From the NCBI GenBank assembly GCA_001897035.1, contig MKRS01000565.1:1-6634 (forward strand): DNA of 6,634 nt, read 5' to 3'. The notes beneath the pieces are model-generated. The model did not search any database, was not told the DNA's origin, and saw only the letters and a list, made by a program, of their open reading frames with translations. How positions within the stretch are numbered: the first letter of the stretch is position 1; every line of letters starts with the position of its first letter. Positions 1 to 6,606 of this stretch are shown piece after piece. The stretch is from Bacteroidales bacterium 45-6 (GTDB lineage Bacteria > Bacteroidota > Bacteroidia > Bacteroidales > Dysgonomonadaceae). A program made the translations under genes and the position numbers.

Positions 1-18
1 GTATGAATATGTTGCATA

Positions 19-44
19 GTTAACTTTTTATCAAAAGCATTAAC
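19..44. other. Imperfect AT-rich hairpin in the trailer flank
   Basis: GTTAACTTTT at 19-28 can pair with AAAAG at 33-37 and TTAAC at 40-44, leaving a 4-nt loop (TATC) and a 2-nt bulge (CA). That is ten base pairs, only two of them G-C. On the minus strand it lies about 87 nt beyond the last repeat, where a pre-crRNA transcript would run out. No T-run follows on either strand, so it is not a standard intrinsic terminator. It may be chance in AT-rich DNA. Confidence 0.25.
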
Positions 45-75
45 TCATATACTAAACTTAAAATTGCATCCCAGT

Positions 76-100
76 GGTTCAATAATGGGGAGTACTAAAG
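76..100 (-). repeat. Possible decayed terminal CRISPR repeat
   Basis: Read on the minus strand, this 25-nt stretch starts CTTT, as the repeat does, and carries ATTGAA near its 3' end, the core of the handle. An ungapped alignment of its last 18 nt with the last 18 of the repeat matches at 11 positions; the 5' part needs a 4-nt deletion. The segment between it and the first intact repeat (101-130) would be a 30-nt spacer, shorter than any other here. Leader-distal terminal repeats often decay, so this fits the orientation call, but the similarity is weak. Confidence 0.25.
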
Positions 101-130
101 AGGAGCTAACAGCCCAGGAGGCGTAACCGC

Positions 131-159
131 ATTTCAATTCTACGAAGTTCGATTAAAAG
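131..159 (-). repeat. Leader-distal terminal repeat, intact
   Basis: The first repeat on the left is identical to the internal copies. If it is the oldest end of the array, its perfect sequence is unusual, because terminal repeats commonly carry substitutions in their distal half. Either older units beyond it were deleted recently, or a decayed unit remains at 76-100. Confidence 0.9.
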
Positions 160-680
160 TCGAACGGACAGATTCGACTTAGCGTTAGACACCAATTTCA
201 ATTCTACGAAGTTCGATTAAAAGTCAAGCAGAGAAAAACCTCGCAGAAGCAGCAAACACATTTCAATTCTACGAAGTTCGATTAAAAGATTCTGTTAGAT
301 CTTATCTTAGACTATGTTGTATATCTATTTCAATTCTACGAAGTTCGATTAAAAGAAGCAGGATCTGACAAAATTATATCTGGGAATACTATATTTCAAT
401 TCTACGAAGTTCGATTAAAAGGAGGAAAGGATAAATTTCTGTTGAAGTATAATTCAAATTTCAATTCTACGAAGTTCGATTAAAAGTTACACCACTACTA
501 TTTTGTATCTACTTTGTTTACGATTTCAATTCTACGAAGTTCGATTAAAAGAGGCCGCCTTGTTGACCAATTCCACGGGGGTGATAAATTTCAATTCTAC
601 GAAGTTCGATTAAAAGTATAAACTACATTAGTCCCCTCACCGCCCATTACGATTTCAATTCTACGAAGTTCGATTAAAAG

Positions 681-717
681 TAAAAGCCGCAGGACTAAAC
701 CCAGCACTAGCATACAG
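681..717 (-). other. Spacer 9: probable microvirus VP2 (DNA pilot protein) target
   Basis: The plus strand is open in one frame as KAAGLNPALAY. From knowledge of the family, gokushovirus-like Microviridae carry an AGLNPxLAY-type motif in VP2, the minor capsid/DNA pilot protein, so this is the most recognisable target in the array. If the minus strand is crRNA sense, this crRNA is complementary to the coding strand. In these ssDNA phages that is the virion strand and also the mRNA sense. Confidence 0.6.
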
Positions 718-746
718 ATTTCAATTCTACGAAGTTCGATTAAAAG

Positions 747-781
747 TGTAGTTTGTAGCTCCCAAATAGAGGTCCTACCGT
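747..781 (-). other. Spacer 10: possible phage structural-gene target
   Basis: The minus strand is open as TVGPLFGSYKL. It sits directly beside the VP2-like spacer 9. The peptide is vaguely like a microvirus capsid segment, which would mean neighbouring acquisitions from one phage type, but I cannot confirm this from memory of the family. Confidence 0.2.
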
Positions 782-1392
782 ATTTCAATTCTACGAAGTT
801 CGATTAAAAGTATCCCAGAACGCCATTTGATCGGTAATCAAGTCTATTTCAATTCTACGAAGTTCGATTAAAAGTTTGTTTGGTCTGTATTTTCTGTTTT
901 TGATCATTTTATTTCAATTCTACGAAGTTCGATTAAAAGATTGCATTGTTCTTTATTGCGAAGTCTCCATACAGTATTTCAATTCTACGAAGTTCGATTA
1001 AAAGATTTTACTTCCTGAGAACTGTTTGAATTGCTCTCCGTATTTCAATTCTACGAAGTTCGATTAAAAGGGTAACACAACAACAGGATCAAGCAGTGCA
1101 AGCGTATTTCAATTCTACGAAGTTCGATTAAAAGATGAACGAAGGATTTGAAAATCAGAAGAGAATGTAATTTCAATTCTACGAAGTTCGATTAAAAGGT
1201 GATGTGGATGAGCTTAGAAAGCAACTCTACATCAATTTCAATTCTACGAAGTTCGATTAAAAGTTCAGTTTGTCCTCGCCTCTGCAATTCTTCCCGGTAG
1301 ATTTCAATTCTACGAAGTTCGATTAAAAGGAGAACGGGGACAACATCCACAGGCTTGAACACAATTTCAATTCTACGAAGTTCGATTAAAAG

Positions 1393-1428
1393 TCCGAAAG
1401 GATTCAGACGAATTGGAGATTTATCTAT
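1393..1428 (-). repeat. Spacer 20, identical to spacer 51
   Basis: This 36-nt spacer recurs exactly at 3398-3433, 31 units to the right, with different neighbours on both sides, so no block of the array was duplicated. The plus strand is open for twelve codons (SERIQTNWRFIY), consistent with a protein-coding target; the gene is not recognised. Confidence 0.97.
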
Positions 1429-1780
1429 ATTTCAATTCTACGAAGTTCGATTAAAAGAGAGAAGTTCATCACGGCCACACAGACAAGCGGTGATATTTCA
1501 ATTCTACGAAGTTCGATTAAAAGCAATCTCAATATCTATATGGAGGTCTTCATTATAATTTCAATTCTACGAAGTTCGATTAAAAGGGCAACATGATGGT
1601 GAGCGCCGATAACCAAGACGAATTTCAATTCTACGAAGTTCGATTAAAAGTCTGATCCTTTTTCATACTCCGTTTCGGCCAAGAAAATTTCAATTCTACG
1701 AAGTTCGATTAAAAGATTTTATAAGTTCCAAATATTCCTTGTATTTATCCCATTTCAATTCTACGAAGTTCGATTAAAAG

Positions 1781-1817
1781 TGGCCTTGTTCATCATCAGC
1801 AAGATTTTGATCTGTCC
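1781..1817 (-). other. Spacer 26, possible homologue of spacer 84
   Basis: The minus strand reads TDQNLADDEQG. Spacer 84 reads QLVNNEQGQVAP on its minus strand. The aligned 23-nt cores match at 19 positions with an offset of 10 nt between spacer edges. Three differences change amino acids (A/V, D/N, D/N) and one is synonymous. They may target the same gene in related phages, but a match of this quality could arise by chance among 100 spacers. Confidence 0.4.
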
Positions 1818-2041
1818 ATTTCAATTCTACGAAGTTCGATTAAAAGAAGTCTGGGATATTGCCAACGGCGCAAAAGAAAATTATTTCAATTCTACGAAGT
1901 TCGATTAAAAGAAATAGAGGCACAAATAAAATCCGCAACCAAGCGGAATTTCAATTCTACGAAGTTCGATTAAAAGGCATCGCTTTTGAAGGCTGCGGAA
2001 CTGCCTGAAGGAATTTCAATTCTACGAAGTTCGATTAAAAG

Positions 2042-2076
2042 TACCCAATAGCGAGATGCATCAATACCGTGATTCC
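2042..2076 (-). other. Spacer 30: possible terminase large subunit target
   Basis: The minus strand is open as NHGIDASRYWV. The C-terminal nuclease domain of many tailed-phage terminase large subunits ends with an NHxIDAxRY-type motif carrying a catalytic aspartate, which this resembles. A short peptide match is suggestive only. Confidence 0.4.
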
Positions 2077-2687
2077 ATTTCAATTCTACGAAGTTCGATT
2101 AAAAGATTATTTCCTTGCCGTCTTCAAGATACACGCATTCGATTTCAATTCTACGAAGTTCGATTAAAAGATAAAGGAAAACAATGAAAAGATAAAGCTT
2201 GCAAATTTCAATTCTACGAAGTTCGATTAAAAGTTGGAGACATCGTGGAAAATAACATGACTGATTTATATTTCAATTCTACGAAGTTCGATTAAAAGTT
2301 TACTATACTCTCCTCTACTATGCTATTTTTTTCGAATTTCAATTCTACGAAGTTCGATTAAAAGCGAGGATAATGTCCAAACGAGCATTGTCGATATGAA
2401 TTTCAATTCTACGAAGTTCGATTAAAAGTCGAATGGATTACACATCAAGGAAACTCTGTGCAATTTCAATTCTACGAAGTTCGATTAAAAGATGCGAATC
2501 ATCTTAGCGTTGACAAATTTATACCTTATTTCAATTCTACGAAGTTCGATTAAAAGCCGAATGAACGGCGTGTGTCGGATGTTCGAGCCATGTATTTCAA
2601 TTCTACGAAGTTCGATTAAAAGATTCTTCCTTGTATTCAACGGGCCTGCGGTTTTCGAATTTCAATTCTACGAAGTTCGATTAAAAG

Positions 2688-2723
2688 GAAGCCTCGAACC
2701 TAAAAGAACTTAACTTCATGCTT
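2688..2723 (-). repeat. Spacer 40, identical to spacer 93 and homologous to spacer 73
   Basis: This 36-nt spacer recurs exactly at 6118-6153, 53 units away. The plus strand reads EASNLKELNFML. Spacer 73 (4819-4854), taken on its opposite strand, matches 29 of 33 bases, and all four differences fall at third codon positions and are synonymous (Ser, Lys, Glu, Leu). Spacers 40 and 93 therefore hit the same gene segment as spacer 73, from the other strand and from a diverged relative. The protein is not recognised. Confidence 0.95.
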
Positions 2724-2752
2724 ATTTCAATTCTACGAAGTTCGATTAAAAG

Positions 2753-2788
2753 TGTTGGTCAACGTAACAGCTCCAGTCGCAGAAGTAG
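2753..2788 (-). repeat. Spacer 41, identical to spacer 48
   Basis: This 36-nt spacer recurs exactly at 3203-3238, seven units away, between different neighbours. The minus strand is open as TSATGAVTLTN, a composition seen in phage tail or surface proteins; no family is recognised. Confidence 0.97.
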
Positions 2789-2946
2789 ATTTCAATTCTA
2801 CGAAGTTCGATTAAAAGAAGGGTTTCGCGGGTGATAGGAGTCGAGTATAATTATTTCAATTCTACGAAGTTCGATTAAAAGGTCTCCGTCCTGAACGAAC
2901 TTGCCAAGGACAGCGATATTTCAATTCTACGAAGTTCGATTAAAAG

Positions 2947-2981
2947 TCCCGGTGCCGTTTGCATCACTGGCCGTCAGAACA
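2947..2981 (-). repeat. Spacer 44, identical to spacer 78
   Basis: This 35-nt spacer recurs exactly at 5143-5177, 34 units away. Both strands are open for 11 codons: PVPFASLAVRT on plus and VLTASDANGTG on minus. The minus reading looks like a fibre or Ig-like surface protein, but this is only an impression. Confidence 0.97.
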
Positions 2982-3202
2982 ATTTCAATTCTACGAAGTT
3001 CGATTAAAAGTCAGTGGACTGACCGCCTTTGTTCTCGATGACATATTTCAATTCTACGAAGTTCGATTAAAAGTCTATTTTACGTGAAATATCGTCAGTA
3101 GTATTTTCATTTCAATTCTACGAAGTTCGATTAAAAGACCTTGAAATAGAACTCAAAAGATTATCGCAGGAGTATTTCAATTCTACGAAGTTCGATTAAA
3201 AG

Positions 3203-3238
3203 TGTTGGTCAACGTAACAGCTCCAGTCGCAGAAGTAG
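3203..3238 (-). repeat. Spacer 48, second copy of spacer 41
   Basis: Exact 36-nt match to 2753-2788. It is the closest-spaced exact duplicate in the array. Confidence 0.97.
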
Positions 3239-3397
3239 ATTTCAATTCTACGAAGTTCGATTAAAAGAGTACCGGGGATAATACTTCCAAACTCATCACG
3301 TTGATTTCAATTCTACGAAGTTCGATTAAAAGATGTGCATCAGTTTAAAATGGGAGGTCATCATTCTCATTTCAATTCTACGAAGTTCGATTAAAAG

Positions 3398-3433
3398 TCC
3401 GAAAGGATTCAGACGAATTGGAGATTTATCTAT
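3398..3433 (-). repeat. Spacer 51, second copy of spacer 20
   Basis: Exact 36-nt match to 1393-1428. With the leader on the right this is the younger copy. Confidence 0.97.
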
Positions 3434-3721
3434 ATTTCAATTCTACGAAGTTCGATTAAAAGAATTTGAAGTAACCTTGCCCGTAAAATAGCCCCCTTAT
3501 TTCAATTCTACGAAGTTCGATTAAAAGTCGTGTTGGCCCAATCCGCAGACGAAACCTTCTTGTATTTCAATTCTACGAAGTTCGATTAAAAGTGCCGGAG
3601 AATCCGCAGTTGACTATGCAATTCAGAAATTTCAATTCTACGAAGTTCGATTAAAAGAACAGGGTAATGTATTAGCTAACTCTTACTACCACATTTCAAT
3701 TCTACGAAGTTCGATTAAAAG

Positions 3722-3757
3722 TCCCCGGCAAATTGGTCTCGCCAAACACCTTCATGA
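3722..3757 (-). repeat. Spacer 56, near-duplicate of spacer 70
   Basis: The minus strand reads MKVFGETNLPG. Spacer 70 is the same site, 2 nt shorter at the left edge and with one base change. The right edges coincide, so both would begin at the same base next to the crRNA handle. The ATG may be a gene start, but that is unproven. Confidence 0.95.
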
Positions 3758-4625
3758 ATTTCAATTCTACGAAGTTCGATTAAAAGTTCTGCATAGATTT
3801 AGAGCTTGCAGCATAATTAAATTTCAATTCTACGAAGTTCGATTAAAAGAATATTGTTCAAGGCGTTTAGCCTCCCGCCATCCCAATTTCAATTCTACGA
3901 AGTTCGATTAAAAGTGCCGTCAACGCACCGCATAGAAGAGACAGAGTCATTTCAATTCTACGAAGTTCGATTAAAAGCGGACGTGATGGCAAAACAAATC
4001 CGGAATTTGAATATTTCAATTCTACGAAGTTCGATTAAAAGCTTTGACGAAGAAACAGACACCTACACGGATCAGAAATTTCAATTCTACGAAGTTCGAT
4101 TAAAAGTTCCGATACACTTAGTTATGATGAAATGTTAGGGTATTTCAATTCTACGAAGTTCGATTAAAAGATTTATGAAGAGAATTGAATCACACAAGCA
4201 CTGGTGGATTTCAATTCTACGAAGTTCGATTAAAAGCGATATGCGCCAAACAAAGATAGGCAAGGTTTGATGATTTCAATTCTACGAAGTTCGATTAAAA
4301 GTATCGCAAACCGCAATTGTTCTTCTGTCATTTCGCTATTTCAATTCTACGAAGTTCGATTAAAAGTCGAAACGGGCGCGCACGGAATTGTAAACGAAAT
4401 CCATTTCAATTCTACGAAGTTCGATTAAAAGCAAAACTCCCCGAAAAGCTTTTATTCGCTGTTCCAAAATTTCAATTCTACGAAGTTCGATTAAAAGTAA
4501 AAACACTGGTAGTCCAAATTAGTGATAGTATTATTTCAATTCTACGAAGTTCGATTAAAAGAGTATGCAATTAACAGTATTGGGAAGTTCATCTGCATTT
4601 CAATTCTACGAAGTTCGATTAAAAG

Positions 4626-4659
4626 CCCGGCAAATTGGTCTCGCCAAACACTTTCATGA
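4626..4659 (-). repeat. Spacer 70, allelic variant of spacer 56
   Basis: This 34-nt spacer matches spacer 56 over all its length except one base. Read on the minus strand the change is AAG to AAA, both Lys. It is therefore a separate acquisition from a slightly different phage, or a copy that mutated and was trimmed; the silent change favours the former. Confidence 0.95.
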
Positions 4660-4818
4660 ATTTCAATTCTACGAAGTTCGATTAAAAGAAGCCCTGAAGT
4701 GAAGATAACGTCCCCTTTAACCTTATTTCAATTCTACGAAGTTCGATTAAAAGCGTCACGGGTCTTGATTTCAAAGTCGGCACGTCCTTATTTCAATTCT
4801 ACGAAGTTCGATTAAAAG

Positions 4819-4854
4819 CATGAAGTTGAGCTCCTTTAGGTTAGAGGCTTCGTT
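4819..4854 (-). other. Spacer 73: same coding site as spacer 40/93, opposite strand
   Basis: The minus strand reads NEASNLKELNFM, overlapping the EASNLKELNFML of spacer 40 with a 3-nt offset. The 33-nt overlap has four mismatches, all silent. The pattern shows that the target is a real, conserved protein-coding segment and fixes its reading frame. Confidence 0.92.
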
Positions 4855-5142
4855 ATTTCAATTCTACGAAGTTCGATTAAAAGGGATGTTCCATGACCCG
4901 AATGTCATTCCGGCATACGTATTTCAATTCTACGAAGTTCGATTAAAAGATCCCCGTCCCTTGAATCTCACGCCGTCTCCTTGAATTTCAATTCTACGAA
5001 GTTCGATTAAAAGGGTTGATGAGAATTTAACTGGAGACGTAAGAACAGGATTTCAATTCTACGAAGTTCGATTAAAAGATGTATAGAATCCCTGACAAGT
5101 TTGTCCCGGTATTATTTCAATTCTACGAAGTTCGATTAAAAG

Positions 5143-5177
5143 TCCCGGTGCCGTTTGCATCACTGGCCGTCAGAACA
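5143..5177 (-). repeat. Spacer 78, second copy of spacer 44
   Basis: Exact 35-nt match to 2947-2981, with unrelated neighbouring spacers. Confidence 0.97.
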
Positions 5178-5534
5178 ATTTCAATTCTACGAAGTTCGAT
5201 TAAAAGTGAAAGGCTATGCGCACCGCACCCTTTTGGACGAGCATTTCAATTCTACGAAGTTCGATTAAAAGTCGCACGATCATATATTTACCTCCAGCGC
5301 CTTCTATTATTTCAATTCTACGAAGTTCGATTAAAAGCTGCAAATACAGCAGGCAACATCATCCAGAACGTGCAATTTCAATTCTACGAAGTTCGATTAA
5401 AAGGCGGGTGCAAATAAATCGGCTGAATCAATGAAAGCAAATTTCAATTCTACGAAGTTCGATTAAAAGGCGGGATCTTCGATAGGCTTTCCATCTTTCA
5501 ACTTAATTTCAATTCTACGAAGTTCGATTAAAAG

Positions 5535-5570
5535 TGGTGCAACTTGTCCTTGTTCATTATTAACAAGTTG
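5535..5570 (-). other. Spacer 84: inverted repeat, possible homologue of spacer 26
   Basis: CAACTTGT at 5540-5547 and ACAAGTTG at 5563-5570 form a perfect 8-bp inverted repeat with a 15-nt loop, so this crRNA could fold on itself over much of its guide. The coding reading on the minus strand is QLVNNEQGQVAP; the target is unidentified. Confidence 0.6.
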
Positions 5571-5728
5571 ATTTCAATTCTACGAAGTTCGATTAAAAGC
5601 TTTAGCCGCCGACATGACAAGTTCTTCCATCCGCTATTTCAATTCTACGAAGTTCGATTAAAAGCAGGTAAAAATGGAGTTGATGCAAATTTATTACCAA
5701 TTTCAATTCTACGAAGTTCGATTAAAAG

Positions 5729-5764
5729 AAGCCGGCACATTGTCAGTGCCTTCCGTATCCTCGT
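5729..5764 (-). repeat. Spacer 87, near-duplicate of spacer 96
   Basis: Identical to spacer 96 (6314-6348) except for one extra A at the left edge; the right edges coincide. The minus strand reads EDTEGTDNVPA, an acidic peptide of unrecognised family. Confidence 0.95.
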
Positions 5765-6117
5765 ATTTCAATTCTACGAAGTTCGATTAAAAGTCAAAGT
5801 TGTATTCATTGCTAACGCCCGTCACCGTATTTCAATTCTACGAAGTTCGATTAAAAGAGGCGCTGAGCGATTACAAGATTACAATAGATGCAAATTTCAA
5901 TTCTACGAAGTTCGATTAAAAGGAAATTACCCAGTGCGTTTGCCTTGTCAGCTTCACCATATTTCAATTCTACGAAGTTCGATTAAAAGTGCCGGACAAA
6001 CGTGCGTCACACCGCAACAGGGCGATTTCAATTCTACGAAGTTCGATTAAAAGCGCAATGTTTCTTATGTCGGATGATATGGTAAGCAATTTCAATTCTA
6101 CGAAGTTCGATTAAAAG

Positions 6118-6153
6118 GAAGCCTCGAACCTAAAAGAACTTAACTTCATGCTT
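6118..6153 (-). repeat. Spacer 93, second copy of spacer 40
   Basis: Exact 36-nt match to 2688-2723, close to the presumed young end of the array. Its neighbours differ from those of spacer 40. Confidence 0.97.
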
Positions 6154-6313
6154 ATTTCAATTCTACGAAGTTCGATTAAAAGACAGGTACTCTGTTAACC
6201 CCATCACCTTCCGCATAATATTTCAATTCTACGAAGTTCGATTAAAAGTTAGTGTATTTAAACGAACCACTTTCATGCAGTATTATTTCAATTCTACGAA
6301 GTTCGATTAAAAG

Positions 6314-6348
6314 AGCCGGCACATTGTCAGTGCCTTCCGTATCCTCGT
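6314..6348 (-). repeat. Spacer 96, end-shifted copy of spacer 87
   Basis: 35 nt, one base shorter than spacer 87 at the left, otherwise identical. A length difference between copies is easier to explain by independent capture of the same protospacer than by recombination within the array. Confidence 0.95.
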
Positions 6349-6606
6349 ATTTCAATTCTACGAAGTTCGATTAAAAGCTCCACCCTAATGCGTTTAAGAT
6401 ATTTGTTTTTCGAATTTCAATTCTACGAAGTTCGATTAAAAGTCTTTTCGCGACGGAAAAAGCAGTGCTTCCAAAGCAATTTCAATTCTACGAAGTTCGA
6501 TTAAAAGGCATTGAAGGCAAGCGGCCAATCAGGTACTCCTATCATTTCAATTCTACGAAGTTCGATTAAAAGAAGGATGAAAACAATGTGCAGGACATTA
6601 TCCAAA

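Larger units (their letters stand above)
1..130. other. Non-repetitive flank, probably the leader-distal (trailer) side
   Basis: This stretch precedes the first repeat and contains no intact repeat and no convincing open frame. Positions 1-70 are AT-rich; 71-130 are richer in G and C. An AT-rich leader would normally abut the first repeat, and here the 60 bases next to the array are the less AT-rich part. Together with the minus-strand repeat orientation this suggests the trailer end rather than the leader. The flank is too short to show a neighbouring gene. If the orientation call is wrong, this would be the leader. Confidence 0.6.

Noticed and set aside
19..44. Hairpin as an intrinsic terminator of the pre-crRNA
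   Set aside because: The stem is mostly A-T with a bulge and no T-run follows on either strand, so it is kept only as a weak structural feature.
1..130. Left flank as the CRISPR leader
   Set aside because: The bases next to the array are not AT-rich, and repeat orientation and spacer-edge anchoring both place the leader on the right.
597..788. Minus-strand open frame of 63 codons
   Set aside because: It reads repeats backwards (LIELRRIEI) and spans three spacers, so it is not a gene.
1355..2713. Plus-strand open frames at 1355-1558 and 2492-2713
   Set aside because: Same array read-through artefact.
1524..3368. Similarity between spacers 22 and 50 around GGAGGTC and TCATT
   Set aside because: Only about 15 nt are comparable and a gap is needed, with no shared reading frame; expected by chance among 100 spacers.
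3854..4574. Plus-strand open frames at 3854-4138 and 4317-4574
   Set aside because: Array read-through; they contain only repeat-encoded motifs and unrelated spacer codons.
5079..5434. Two overlapping plus-strand open frames (5079-5417 and 5216-5434)
   Set aside because: Both run through repeats and spacers, with the same repeat-derived peptides.
5544..6050. Open frame of 168 codons on the plus strand
   Set aside because: It consists of repeat translations (ISILRSSIK and FQFYEVRLK) alternating with spacer-derived residues. Its length reflects the lack of stops in two repeat frames.
2365..6606. An 11-nt stretch shared between spacer 35 and the reverse complement of spacer 100
   Set aside because: A few 11-mer matches are expected by chance between about 3.6 kb of spacers on both strands, and the flanks do not align.
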